Shown here piece by piece: positions 32,915 to 45,429 of a stretch of 64,000 nt of DNA. This DNA comes from Panulirus ornatus (lineage: Eukaryota > Arthropoda > Malacostraca > Decapoda > Palinuridae). Under the pieces are notes generated by a model, which saw nothing but the letters and a program-made list of their open reading frames with translations, searched no databases and had not been told where the DNA came from. The position numbers and the translations under genes were made by a program. Numbering within the stretch: position 1 is the stretch's first letter; each line of letters opens with the position of its first letter. The stretch covers positions 15,419,197 through 15,483,196 of the forward strand of contig NC_092261.1 in NCBI RefSeq assembly GCF_036320965.1. Direction: 5' to 3'.

Positions 32915-34232
32915 ACTGGGGAGAAACTGTGTGGTTTCAGGCGTGGTAGAGGATGTGTGGATCAGGTGTTTGCTATGAAGAATGTGTGATGAATACTTAG
33001 AGAAACACGGATTTGTATGAAGTATTTAAAGATCTGGAGTAACCATATGATATGGATAACAGAGATGCTTTGTGGTAGGTGTTACATATATATGGTGTGG
33101 AAGGAAAGCTATTACAGGCAGTGAGGAGTTTTTATCAAGATTGTATGGCATATGTGAGAGTAGGTATACAGAAAGATGAGGTGAAGGTTGGTCTACTGCA
33201 TGAGTGTGAGATGTCATCATAACCATGTAATTTGCTTATGGATGGGGTGGTGAGGGAGGTAAATGCAAGGATCTTGGAGGGAAAAGGTAGGTATGCAGTC
33301 TGTAGGGGGTGAAGGGGACCCGAAAAGTGAGTTAGTTTTTTGCTGAAGACAGCACTGGTGACAGATTCAAGCAAGCCACTGCAGAAGTTGGTGTTTGAGT
33401 TTGGGAGAATGATTAACACAAAAAAAAGAATGAGAGGAAATGTAAATAAAAGCAAGGTTATTAGGTATAACAGTGCAAAGGGACAGGTCAATTCAGGTGT
33501 ACATCTGAATGGAAAACATTTGGAGGAAGAGGAGTGTTTTAGATACCTGGGAGTGGACAATACAGCAAATGGAATCATGGAACAATAATGAGTTGTACTG
33601 CGGGCTTGGGTTCAAAGGTTCTGGGAGTCATGAGAAATGTGATGAAGGAAAGGGCATTATCTGGAAGAGAGGAAATGGATACATTTGTTGTATGCAGTAA
33701 TGGATGGATGTGTTGGAAATGAAATGTTTGAGAAGAATAGGTGGTGCGAAGAGGGTTGATTGAGAAAATGATAAAAGGGTAAGAAAGAGGTGTCTTAATA
33801 AGAGAGCATGCCAAGAGAGATGAAGGTGCCCTAAAATTGGTCTGGACATGAGAGAATGAGCGAGGAGAGGTAGACAAAGAGGATACATCTGTCAGTAGAA
33901 GGGACAAGAAGGGGGAGGCCAAACTGGAGACGGAGGGATGGAGTGAAAAAGATTCTGAGTGCTCAGTCCTGAATGCATGGGATAGAGTGAATTGAAGCAA
34001 TGATGTATACAGGGGGCAAAATGCTTTCAATAGACTGAACCGGGGCATTTGAAGGAACCAGGAAAAACCATGGAAAAGTATGTGAGGCCATGTTGTGCAT
34101 AGGGAGATGTGGTTTTGGTACATTAAACAGAACAGCTAGAAAATGGATGCGAATGAATGAGGTCTTTTCTTGATCCGTTCCAAGTGCTACCTTGTTACTC
34201 TGTAAAATGATGAACAAGTATGAAAGAAATAA
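32915..34232 (+). mobile_element. RTE-type LINE copy 15, old
   Basis: Plus-strand copy starting at the GFRSGRGCVDQV equivalent and running to a degraded 3' UTR. High divergence, with many stops throughout. It lies between the candidate host exons at 34,249-34,327 and 32,639-32,714. Confidence 0.75.
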
Positions 34233-34248
34233 AATGTGATTTACCTAC

Positions 34249-34327
34249 ATTCCATAAGAAAGGCCTTGAGTGCCCATTACATCATATCTTAAAGTATAAT
34301 CCACATTAGATGTTGGAACAGCTCTTA
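34249..34327 (-). CDS. Candidate exon of an unrecognised host gene
   Basis: Acceptor TTTTGCTTTCCAG, then one open frame RAVPTSNVDYTLRYDVMGTQ followed by GLSYG, then a GTAGGT donor just before an in-frame TAG. Phases match the candidate exons at 40,563-40,633 (upstream) and 32,639-32,714 (downstream). The composition looks like real protein and not like the surrounding LINEs. Confidence 0.35.
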
Positions 34328-35040
34328 CTGGAAAGCAAAATTAGAAATATTCTAGATGCACTCTTATGGGTGAAGAAAATTAAAGAAAATAATTGTTTAA
34401 CCTACACATTCCTATTTCAGATTTGCTGAAAATCCTTCACTTATGTATATGGACAGGAATATCATCCCAGAATTCATACTGTATACTGTAAGTGCAAAAC
34501 TTATATTTCAATGATTTGTAGTCATTTAAAACAATGTATGTCAAATCATATGTATGTAAGTTACCAATGATTTGATTAGACGTTTACACTTATTTGTTGA
34601 AAAATAATCCACCTTGTATTATGAAGACTGATTAAGGACTGAACCAAAAGACAAAAAGTTGATAACTGAATTCATATTGTACAAGATTTATTAGCATACT
34701 GTAATACTAAATGATGATCCTATATGAAATCAGCATGCACATCATTTCACACTGTGTTACATTATAAGAGTTACATTATCCTATACCCAAAATGGTATTC
34801 AGTTGCAAAAGATGGTCTTCATCCTTTGGCATTGTTATGAAGTATACATCACCTATGAGTAGTTTACTATGAAACAAGATAGTAACTTATTGATATTACA
34901 TGAATCTGAGACATAAATTAAAAATGCATACTAAATTCAGAGACATGTATTTGGATTCCAGGACTTACTTATAACTTCTCTATAATTTTTTTCTTTCACC
35001 TGAAATGGCCTTGAGCAGGGCATCTTACTTGCTCATGCCA
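34328..35040. other. A/T-rich unassigned sequence
   Basis: Unique-looking A/T-rich sequence between candidate exons and the next LINE copy. No gene, RNA or repeat recognised. Confidence 0.5.
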
Positions 35041-35377
35041 AGTTGGTGAGATGGTTTGATCTCTCAAGTAATGAAAGGGTAATAGAGAAGTGTGGAAATA
35101 AAAAGAGTGTGGGTGAAAGAGCAGAAGAGGGTATGTTGAAATGGCTTGGACATATAAAGAGAATGAGTGAGGAAAGATTGACAAAGAGGATATACGTGTC
35201 AGAGACGGAGGGAACAAGGAGAAGTAGGAGACCACATTTCAGGTGTGAGGATAGAGTGAAAAAGATTTTGAGCGATCAGGGCCTGAACATACAGGAGGGT
35301 GAAAGACGTTCAAGAAATAGAGTGAACTGGAATGATGTGGTATACCGGGGTCGACGTGCTGTCAATGGAATGAACCA
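35041..35377 (+). mobile_element. RTE-type LINE copy 16, C-terminal coding fragment
   Basis: Reads RWFDLSSNERVIEKCGNKKS, then WLGHIKRMSEERLTKRIYVS and VYRGRRAVNGMN. It lacks a 3' UTR because it is fused directly to the 5' UTR of the next copy. Confidence 0.75.
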
Positions 35378-36163
35378 CATATTCAAATTTCTAAAAGCGG
35401 AAACAGAAGAAGTCACGCAGGGAGTGCTCAACCTCCACGAAGGCTCAGACTGGGGTGTCTAAATGTGTGTGGATGTAGCAAAGATGAGAAAAAAGGAGAG
35501 ATAGGTAGTATGTTTAAGGAAAGGAAAGTGGATGTTTTAGCTCTGAGTGAAATGAAGCTCAAGAGTAAAGGGGAAGAGAGCTTTGGGAATGTCTTGGGAG
35601 TAAAGTCAGGGGTTAGAGAGGACAAAAGCAAAGGAAGGAGTAGCATCCTCCTGAAGCAGGAGTCATTGGAATATGTGATAGAGTGTAAGAAAGTAAACTC
35701 TAGATTGATATAGGTAAAACTGAAAGTGGATGGAGATGGGTGATTATTGGTGCCTATGCACCTGCTCATGAGAAGAGAGACCACGAGGTAAGTGTTTTGG
35801 GAGCAGCTGAGCGAGTGTGTTAGCAGCTTTGATGCACAAGACTGGGTTATATTGATTGGTGATTTGAATGCAAAGGTGAGTAATGTGGCCATTGAGGGTA
35901 TAATTGGGGTATATGGGGTGTTCAGTGTTGTAAATGGAAACGATAAAGAGCTTGTGGACTTGTGGGTTGAAAAAGGACTGCTGATTGGGAATACCTGGTT
36001 TAAAAAGAGAGAGATATATAAGTATATGCATGTGAGTAGGAGAGATGGCCAGAGGGCATTACTGGATTACGTGTTAATTGATAGGCATGTAAAAGGTAGA
36101 CTTTTGGATGTTAATGTGCTGAGAGGGGCAGCTGGAGGGATGTCTGATCACTCTATTGTGGAA
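35378..36163 (+). mobile_element. RTE-type LINE copy 17, 5' half
   Basis: Begins in the 5' UTR (ttctaaaagcggaaacagaa) and covers the endonuclease through GDLNAKVSNVAIEGIIGVYG, GNTWFKKREIYKYMHVSRRD, LLDYVLIDRHVKGRLLDV and GGMSDHSIVEA, with a 184-codon open frame from 35,792. It is cut at about 36,163 by a junction with an opposite copy. Confidence 0.75.
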
Positions 36164-38148
36164 GCAAACCGACATTCACTGGGAACCAATCACTTTCCTC
36201 TCTTTCTACTCGAACACATGCCTCACTTCCTTAGTAAAAACTTTTCACTGCTTCTAGCAACTTACCTCCCAAACCATATACTCTTAAAACCTTCCACAAA
36301 GCATCTCTATCAACCCTACCAAATGCATTCTCCAGATCCATAAATACTACATACAAATCCATCTTTTTTCTAAGCATTTCTCACATACATTCTTCAAAGC
36401 AAACACCTGATCCACACATCCTCTACCACTTCTGAAACAACACTGCTCTTCCCCAATCTGATGCCTTTATCCTCCTAATCAATACCCTCCAATAAAATTT
36501 CCAAGGAATACTAAACAAACTTATGCCTCTGTAATATGAACACTCACCTCTATCCCCTTTACCTTTGTACAATGGTACTATGCATGCATTCTGCCAATCC
36601 TCAGGCACTTCACCATGATCCATACATACAGTGAATATCCTTACCAACCAATCAACAACACAGTCACCCCCTTTTTTATAAATTCCACTGCAATACTGTC
36701 CAAACCCGCCGCCTTGCCGGCTTTCATCTCCCACAAAGCTTTCACTACCTCTCCTCTTTTATCGAACCATTCTCCCTGACCCTCTCACTTCACACACCAC
36801 CTCGACCAAAACACCCTATATCTGCCACTCTATCCTCAAACACATTCAACAAACCTTCAAAATACTCATTCCATCACCTTCTCACTTCATTACTACTTGT
36901 TATTACCTCCCCATTAGCCCCCCTTACTGATGTCCCCATTTGTTCTCTTGTCTTAAACACTTTATCTACCTCCTTCCAAAACATCTTTTTATTCTCCCTA
37001 AAATTAAATGATACTTTCTCACCCCAACTCTCATTTGCCCTCTTTTTCACCTGTTGCACCTTTCTCTTGACCTCCTGCCTCTTTCTTTTATTCATCTCCC
37101 AGTCATCTGCACTTCTTCCCAGCAAAAATCGTCCAAATGCCTCTCTCTTCTCTTTCACTAATAATCTTACTTCTTCATCCCACCACTCACTACCCTTTCT
37201 AATCTGCCCAACTCCCACCTTTCTCATGCTACAAGCATCTTTTGCACAAGCCATCACTGCTTCCCTAAATACATTCCATTCCTCCCCCATTCCCCTTAAA
37301 TCATTTGCTCTCACCTTTTACCATTCTGCATTTAATTTCTCCTTGTACTTCCTCACACAAATCTCCTTTCCAAGCTCACTTACTCTCTCCACTCTCTTCA
37401 CCCCAAGATTCTCTCTTCTTTTCTGATCGTTACAAATCTTCACCTTTGCCTCCACAAGATAACGATAATACATCCCTCCAGTTGCACCTCTCAGCACATT
37501 AGCATCCAAAAGCCTCTCTTTCACACACCTATCAATTAACACATAATTCATTAACACTCTCTGGCCATCTCTCCTACTTACATACGCATACTTATGTATA
37601 TCTCTTTTTAAACCAGGTATTCCCAATCACCAGTCCTTTTTCAGCACACAAATCTACAAGCTCTTCACCATTTCCATTTACAACACAAAACTCCATGTAC
37701 ACCAATTATACCCTCAACTGCCACATTAATCACCTTTGCATTCAAATCACCCATCACTATAACCTGGTCTTGTGCATCAAAGCTGCTAACACACTCACTC
37801 AGCTGCTCCCAAAACGCTTGTCTCTCATGATCTTTCTTCTCATGACCAGGTGCATAGGCACCAATAATCGCCCATCTCTCTCCATCCACTTTCAGTTTAA
37901 CCCATATCAATCAAGAGTTTACTTTCTTATACTCAATCACATATTCCCACAAATCCTGCTTCAGGAGTAGTGTTACTCCTTCCTTTGCTCTTGTCCTCTC
38001 ACCAATCCCTGACTTTACTCCAAGATATTCCAAACCACTCTTCCACTTTACCCTTGAGCTTCATTTCACTCAGAGCCAAATCATCCAAGTTCCTTTCCTT
38101 AAACATACTACCTATCTCTCCTTTCTCATCTTGGTTACATCCACACAC
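36164..38148 (-). mobile_element. RTE-type LINE copy 18
   Basis: Minus-strand copy from mid-RT (no 3' UTR) through the linker to the 5' end of the endonuclease, near the VCGCNQDEKKGEI stretch. The endonuclease part is well preserved (VIVMGDLNAKVINVAVEGI) although in short frames. Confidence 0.75.
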
Positions 38149-39893
38149 TGACACCACAGTTCCCTGCAGACCTTTCCATGGTCTACCCCAAAGGCTTCAC
38201 ATGCCCTGGTCCAATGACTGCAAGTTGACCCCAGTATACCACATCGTTCCAATTCACTCTATTCCTTACATGCCTCTAATCCTCCTGTACGTTCAGGCCT
38301 CGATCGCTCAAAATCTTTTTCACTCCATCCTTCCACTTCCAATATGGTCTCTTGCTTCTCCTTGTTCCCTCCACCTCTGACACATATATCCTCTTTGTCA
38401 ATCTTTCCTTACTCACTCTCCCCATATGTCCAAATTATTTCAACACACTGTCTTCTTCCCTCTCAACCACATTCTTTCTATTTCCACACATCTCTCTTAC
38501 CCTTCCAATACTTAATTAAACCACCTCACACCACATAATGTCCTCAAACACTTCATATCCAACACATCCACCCTCCTCTGCTCAACCCTATCTATAGCCC
38601 ATGCTTCACAACCATATAACATTGTTGGAACTACTATTTCTTCAAACATACCCATTTTTGCTCTCTGAGATAATGTTCTCTCCTTCCACACATTCTTCAT
38701 TCCCAGAACATTTGCCCCCTCCCCCACCGTGTGACTCACTTCCACTTCCATGGTTCCATCCGCTGCTAAGTCCACTCTCAGATATTTAAAACACTTCACT
38801 TCCTCCAATTTTTCTTCATTCAAACTTACATCTTAATTAACCTGTCCCCAACTCTTACTGAGCCAAATAGCCTTGCTCTTACTCACATTTACTCTCAACT
38901 CTCTCCTTTCACACACTTTTCCAAACTCAGTCACCAATCTCTGCAGTTTCTCACACGAGTCAGCCACTAGAGCTGTCACTGGCGAACAATAACTGACTCA
39001 CTTCCCAGACCCTCTTATCCAAAACAGACTGCATACTTGGACCCTCTTATCCAAAACAGACTGCATACTTGCCCCTATCTCCAAAACTCTTGCATTTACC
39101 TCCCTGACCACCCCTTCCATAAACAAATTAAACAACCATGAGGACATCACACATCCTTGCCGCAGACTGACATTCACTGGGGACCAATCACTTTCCTCCA
39201 TTCCTACTTGTACACATGCCTTACATCTTTGGTATAAACTTTTTACTTCTAGCAACTTACTTCCCACACCAAGACTCTTAAAACCATCCACAAAGCATCT
39301 CTATCAACCCTATTATATGCTTTCTCAAGATCCATAAATGCTACATACAAATCCATCTGTCTTTCCAAGCTTTTCTTACATACATTCTTCAAAGCAAACC
39401 TCTGATCCACACATTTACTACCACTTCTAAAACCACATTGCTCTTCCCCAGTCTGATGCTCTGTACATGTCTTCACACTCTCAGTCAAAACCCTCCCATA
39501 TAATTTCCCAAGAATACTCAACAAACTTATGCCTCTGTAGGTTGAACACTCACCTTTGCCTTGTACAGTGGCACTATGCATGCATTACACCAATCCTCAG
39601 ACACTTCACCATGATCCATACATACACTGAATATCCTTACCAACCAATCAACAACACAGTCACCCCCCTTTTTAATAAATTCTACTGCAATACCATCCTA
39701 ACATGCACTGCCTTGACGGATTTCATTTTCCTCAAAGCTTTCACTACCTTTTCTCACTTTGCCAAACCATTCTCCCTGACCATCTCACTTCGCACATCAA
39801 CCCAACCAAAACCCCCTATATCTGCCACTCTATCATCAAACACATTCAACAAACCTTCAAAATACTCACTCCATCTTCTCACTTCATCAAAAG
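38149..39893 (-). mobile_element. RTE-type LINE copy 19
   Basis: Minus-strand copy with part of the 3' UTR, C-terminal domain and RT. A 32-base tandem duplication (39,008-39,039 and 39,040-39,071) disrupts the frame. Broken at several sites. Confidence 0.75.
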
Positions 39894-40530
39894 TTCTGAG
39901 AGCACCAAAAAATTTGTGGAAAGAGAGATCACTATCTGGGAGGGCAAAAATGGGTACATTTAAAGCCATTGTAGTTCCAATAACATTATATGGATGCAAG
40001 GCAAATGAAATGTTTGCAGACATTCTAAGGTATGAGTTGGCTTTAATGAGTAATGGAAGGGTAAGAGAGAGGTGTGGTGCTTTAAAAGAGTGTGGTTGAG
40101 AAGAGCTGATGAGGGTGTGCTGATATGGTTTGGACATAGAGAGAGAATGAGTGAGGAAAGGTTCACAAAGTATTTATGTGTCACAAGTGGAGGGAAGGAG
40201 AATGGGAAGACAAAACTGATGATGAAAGGATGGAGTGAAAAAAGATTTTAAACAATCAGGGTTCAACATGCAGGAGGGGGATAGGCACAGAATATGATAT
40301 GATATATAGGGATTGATGTGCTGTCAGTGTACTGAACCAGGGCATGGGAAATGTCTGATGTAAACCATGGAAAGGCCTGCTGAGCCAGGTTGTAGATAAG
40401 GAGCTATAGTTTTGGTGCATTACACATGACAGCTAAAGAATAGATGTGAGAGGATGCAGACTTTCTTCATGTTCCCAGTGCTACCATGCTAATGTAGGAC
40501 ACAGTGTATCAAGTATGGAAAAAAAAAAAA
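39894..40530 (+). mobile_element. RTE-type LINE copy 20, old 3' fragment
   Basis: Diverged plus-strand C-terminal coding region (KVLRAPKNLWKERSLSGRAK) and 3' UTR ending in an A run at about 40,519-40,531. Confidence 0.65.
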
Positions 40531-40562
40531 ACTTATATGTACAACACTTACTTTTCAATCAC

Positions 40563-40633
40563 TTTTCAAAAATGGTGTGTTAGAAGACTCGCTGCTATAT
40601 CTTGCATTTTGTGGGTTTCTATTAGGGTGACAC
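40563..40633 (-). CDS. Candidate exon of an unrecognised host gene
   Basis: Bounded by an acceptor ending GGAGGCAG and a weak GTGATT donor. In the phase left by the candidate first exon at 41,708 it reads CHPNRNPQNARYSSESSNTP then FLK. A stronger GTAAGT donor lies 11 bases further on but would include a stop, which lowers confidence. Confidence 0.3.
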
Positions 40634-41707
40634 CTGCCTCCATATGAAGAAAACAGGAAGAACAGAAAGGCATTATGTACATATCTAGTACGTACAATAA
40701 TATGAAATTTATACTGTATTATTATTTTGGTAAAATGTAGGTAACACGTTGGATTTAACTAGGAAATTTATGTCATACTACTAAATCTTTAATTTACCAG
40801 TTAGTGCATAAATGTTGCCAAAAAAAAAGTATGTTTTGTATAGTTCTAACAATGTCCCCTACTTCCAATCTTTGCAATTGGTGTTTAGACAAAATGTGTG
40901 TGTGAGGTTTCATCATCATTCTAGTAGTGTAGGAAATTATATGACTGAGAACACTGCATTACTTTCAAAAAGTTGCAGGACAAACAAGGGATGATGTCAA
41001 ATTGGTATGTGAAAATTAATTTAACTGAGGGTATCCTCTCATTCCCTTAAAAGGGGAAAACTATGGTATCTACAACTTTAAGAAAAGTGTTTTAGAAAAG
41101 TAATCTTAATTATGGATTACTTGAGGAATCCCCATCCCAATAATTTTATGTGCCAGATAAGGTTAGATTAGGCTTGGATGAATTAAGTTAGGTTTATACC
41201 TTAATCTAAGCTAGGTAAGGTTGTGTTAGGTTTGTGCCCTAATCTAACCCAACCAAACCTTACTTAATCTAACCAAAACCAGTCAACCTAAACTAACATA
41301 CGCTAGGACAATGAGTGATTCTAAATTCCCTGTTATATGATGTGTTGTAGATACAAGTTGTCCACTTCTGATGGAATTTTCAGGAAAGTGTTCACTGCAT
41401 ACAACGTGCGTTGAACTAAGCTGTTTAAGTATTCAGCTCTTGGGTATGTAATGGTGACCACCTTTAACCACTTACAGCATTTAATATACTAAAAGCGTAT
41501 TCCTGACCTTGTAGTACATGGCATGACTACGTTTACATTTTACTGTTCACATTATTTCCATCTCACGATCAGATTCCATACAATCATTAATAACTGTATA
41601 ACACTTAAAGAAAAACTGACAGACTGACATTGCAATTGAATGGATTTGAAGAACAGCTATTACCCTTCCGTTTTACGTATATACAAGACATAAGTTGAAA
41701 GACATAC
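40634..41707. other. Unassigned sequence with TTAGG-like patch
   Basis: No gene seen apart from the telomere-like patch listed separately; could be intron of the candidate host gene. Confidence 0.4.
41155..41305. repeat. Degenerate GGTTAG/CTAACC-rich patch
   Basis: G-rich repeats such as aaggttagattagg and taagttaggttt are followed by C-rich complements such as ccctaatctaacccaacc, so the patch can fold on itself. The motif is close to the arthropod telomere unit TTAGG but is interstitial and degenerate. Confidence 0.5.
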
Positions 41708-41835
41708 CTGGACACTTCCTTGTGGAATATGAGGCGATTTAGATAACTATGACTCCTTTTATCGCTCTTACAAACACAAGTGTGAGCAGCTGCACGAGCC
41801 ATTTTCAAACAAAGCGCCGCACAGCTTTCGTCCAT
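41708..41835 (-). CDS. Candidate first coding exon of an unrecognised host gene
   Basis: Two in-frame ATGs (41,835 and 41,802). From the second the frame reads MARAAAHTCVCKSDKRSHSY, then LNRLIFHKEVS, ending at CCAG with a GTATGT donor. The Arg/Ala-rich start lacking acidic residues at first could act as a mitochondrial presequence, which is inference only. The upstream sequence is richer in CpG than its surroundings. Product not recognised. Confidence 0.35.
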
Positions 41836-41956
41836 CAGCCACCTAAGTCAACATTGCTGTTGACAACATGTCGTTCTCGATATACGGATCGGATCAGGTC
41901 GGGTCGTCCGCATAAGTTTCATCGGTCTCATCCAACTACCTGCATATATATACTTA

Positions 41957-42779
41957 TATTGAAATTTTTTTTTACTTTTTTTTTTTATTATACTTTGTCG
42001 CTGTCTCCCGCGTTTGCGAGGTAGCGCAAGGAAACAGACGAAAGAAATGGCCCAACCCCCCCCCCATACACATGTATATACATACGTCCACACACGCAAA
42101 TATACATACCTACACAGCTTTCCATGGTTTACCCCAGACGCTTCACATGCCTTGATTCAATCCACTGACAGCACGTCAACCCCGGTATACCACATCGCTC
42201 CAATTCACTCTATTCCTTGCCCTCCTTTCACCCTCCTGCATGTTCAGGCCCCGATCACACAAAATCTTTTTCACTCCATCTTTCCACCTCCAATTTGGTC
42301 TCCCTCTTCTCCTCGTTCCCTCCACCTCTGACACATATATCCTCTTGGTCAATCTTTCCTCACTCATTCTCTCCATGTGCCCAAACCACTTCAAAACACC
42401 CTCTTCTGCTCTCTCAACCACGCTCTTTTTATTTCCACACATCTCTCTTACCCTTACGTTACTCACTCGATCAAACCACCTCACACCACACATTGTCCTC
42501 AAACATCTCATTTCCAGCACATCCATCCTCCTGCGCACAACTCTATCCATAGCCCACGCCTCGCAACCATACAACATTGTTGGAACCACTATTCCTTCAA
42601 ACATACCCATTTTTGCTTTCCGAGATAATGTTCTCGACTTCCACACATTCTTCAAGGCTCCCAGAATTTTCGCCCCCTCCCCCACCCTATGATCCACTTC
42701 CGCTTCCATGGTTCCATCCGCTGCCAGATCCACTCCCAGATATCTAAAACACTTCACTTCCTCCAGTTTTTCTCCATTT
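41957..42779 (-). mobile_element. RTE-type LINE copy 21, 5'-truncated, young
   Basis: Minus-strand insertion with a T run at its left end, the short 3' UTR type, and the C-terminal 193 codons of the ORF open (YLGVDLAADG, VVPTMLYGCEAWAMDR, WFGHMERMSEERLTKRIYV). Almost identical to the same part of copy 2. Truncated at the LNGEKLEEVK region. Confidence 0.85.
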
Positions 42780-42907
42780 TTTTTTATATATGATCTACAT
42801 AAGATTTACCTCTCTCTCTCTCATCTTTGTCATCTCTTAACAGTGAAATATTTTTTTTTTATATAATTTACATCAAATTTACCTCTCTCATCTTTATCAT
42901 CCTCAAC
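42780..42907. repeat. Diverged tandem duplication, T-rich
   Basis: Two neighbouring copies of a segment of about 60-70 bases with the pattern T run, ATATA, ctacat/ttacat, atttacctctc and catcttt.atc, the first containing a short CT microsatellite. Confidence 0.55.
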
Positions 42908-43446
42908 GGGGTGTATAAGAAAATATGAATTTCAAACTGTGATGCATGAGATGGACATTGCAAGAATAACATACATTGACATAGTTATTAATACTTCATT
43001 TCCGTCATCTCAAGGAGCTCATAAGAAGACGCCAATGCTTCATTGCGAAATTTTTATAACGCGCAAAGATTATATCAATAGAGTAAATGATCATACAGCA
43101 AACTTATTCTTTTAGATCATTGATTTCATTGTTCGTGTTTGGTTGAATTTTGTCATAGTCATATGCAAAATGTCTGGTGTGTGTGGATCCTTATTTAACG
43201 AAGCTGGCAGGGTGGACCAGTTCCTTGACTTATGTCAAAGATATTTGTATCCCAATTCTGTTCTTATGAAAACAGTATTCCACAGAAATTACACGAGTCC
43301 AGGAAGTTACAGTGGTGTTTTGTAATATACAAAAATATGCTATACACTCTCACTATATCTTGGCAACAGGCCTCTTTTTACATTTTCCAATTCTTCTCTT
43401 TCCCACTCTCTTTCCTTTTTAACCAATCCTATACTTACATTACTTA
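42908..43446. other. Unassigned sequence
   Basis: Nothing recognised in this A/T-rich interval. Confidence 0.5.
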
Positions 43447-43958
43447 TGAAGATGAAGTCGCACTTCAGTAGTTCATACAATCTTATTTAACATGTAATTT
43501 TCTATACATGTGGCACGACATGTTTCATGGAGACAATCCACATTAACAAAGTTATATAAATCCCAACATCACACTTGAGTACCGCCGTCCAGCACCAGTC
43601 AGTACAGACCAAACACTGTCCGCTTTGTTTGAAAGTAACCGTTAAAAGGGGGGGTCATGTGGCGGGGGTTGACCTGGCTACCCAGGTCAACCCTCGATAC
43701 GCGACCCCCCCGCTACGCGACCCCCCTTAATCACTCTCCCTTTCAACGGTTACAGCCAGACAAAGCGGACTGTAGGTGGTCTGCTCTGATTGGTGCTGGA
43801 CGGCGGGAGTCAAGTGTGATGATGTTGGAGTTTAAATAACTTTGTTAAGTACTAGCACCTGATGAGGAGGGTTGTCCACATGTCGTGCCACATGTACAGA
43901 AAAATTACATGTTAAATAAGATTGTATGAACTCCTACAGAAGCGCGATTTCACCTTCA
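43447..43958. mobile_element. Foldback / MITE-like element with ~220-bp inverted repeats
   Basis: The two ends are long imperfect inverted repeats: left starts tgaagatgaagtcgcac and the right end is its complement (tgaaggtgaaatcgcgc on the minus strand). Matching continues through gttcatacaatcttatttaa, acatgtggcacgacatg and the ccgccgtccagcacca part. TA flanks both ends (43,445-43,446 and 43,959-43,960), as in a TA target duplication. The centre has a G-rich/C-rich hairpin around gttgacctgg/ccaggtcaac. There is no coding sequence, so it would need a transposase from elsewhere. Confidence 0.7.
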
Positions 43959-44269
43959 TAACTTTCTTCACGGATTAATGTGATCACCTTATTTACATTA
44001 CGTACAATATCTAAATACGTATTTTCTGTGGCTTATATTTTTTTGCCATCTGGTCAGCCACTTCACTGAAATGAATCCCTTCTATGAAATCCATACAAAC
44101 TGCGCACTGCATTTCACTTTTTGCTGTGCTATTACCAATTATGTCCTATTAGAAGCCTGACATTTTCCTGGATTTTTACTCTGCAGTAACTAGAAGACCC
44201 TCAAAAATTACATATAGTTCAGTCATCTTTTACTGTTTCATCTGCCAAATTCTCAATATCAAAATATCC

Positions 44270-45350
44270 CCTTAGGAAAACGCCACATCCCACCAGGCCA
44301 TCGCTTTACTCTGATCCAGCACAATATGTACCGAGTTTCGTCCGGGGAGACTATATATACGTCTCCAGAAAAACATTTCGTAAATATTTGGGAAGTCAAT
44401 CATCTTTTTTTTTTTAACGCTCAAGCTGTAAAACATATACTACAATTCATTCTTCTCGACATGGTCTAAACCTTACGCGAGTTTGTATTGAAATACAATG
44501 TTTATCAACTCATACTCCATCGCAACACAGTACAATGTTCTTGCATGAGCAGGACACACTTTCAAGATTACTTTTTTTCATATAAACACACCACTGCATG
44601 TTCTTAGAGTAGCTGTTACCGACTCCTTATGTCCAGTACTTGGTAAATTTAACTCCATTCTCATGATTTCAGTGTTCTGTGGGTAGTATAGAACAGTTCG
44701 CATGGCCTTATTTTGTATGAAAAGTTTTTGAATAACCTTACTCTACCTTATGAGAATAGGTGCTGCATAGTCTATGACGGAACGCAACGAGTTGTTACAC
44801 CACCCTTAAAATAGGAATGCCTGCGCCCTTCCATGCCAAAGCTCTTAAACGGCCTTTGCTTACATTCTCCAGATAATGCATCACACGTACTATACAACTG
44901 GATGTATGTCCTATGTGCGTGCTAAGATATTCGTACACATCCACTTCTGCTCAACTGAATTTATTCAAATATAGATATTTTCTCTCAATTTTTGACGATA
45001 TTTAGTTTTCCCTCACTAATAATAAACCCATTCTACAACACAGGAAGTTTTAAGGCCTCTTGCATGTTGCTCATACCTTTACAATGTCACCGGGAAATTC
45101 ACACAGACATAGTATGTTTATTAGTACGTTAAGAAGAATGGGGTTGAGAACACCTCCCTGTGGAATTCCTAACTCCATCTCTCCGTCTTCTGAATAACAA
45201 CCTTGAAACCAAACTCTAGTCAGTCTGTTGCTTTAATAATCAGCAATCCATTTCTTTAACTTCCTGGAGAACCCAAAGTCAATCATTCGTCAAGTATGGC
45301 TTCTTTGTTTGCCCTATCAAAAACCCCTTTTAGATTTACAAACGTTCTAC
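44270..45350 (-). mobile_element. I-type LINE remnant
   Basis: Minus-strand broken RT: RANKEAILDE, then RLTRVWFQGCYSEDGEMELG and IPQGGVL, an RT core pattern (xPQGxxLSP) of I/Jockey-type elements. Frames are interrupted repeatedly; the rest down to about 44,270 is decayed. Confidence 0.5.
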
Positions 45351-45429
45351 ATGTTTTCCACAGATCTATTCAAGCATTTTACATCACAGTCAGCAGTGCT
45401 TCTCAATTTTATAAGCCATGTGAATTAGG

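Noticed and set aside
39008..39071. 32-bp tandem duplication in RTE copy 19
   Set aside because: Real but trivial slippage-type duplication inside a dead LINE copy; noted only in the feature entry.
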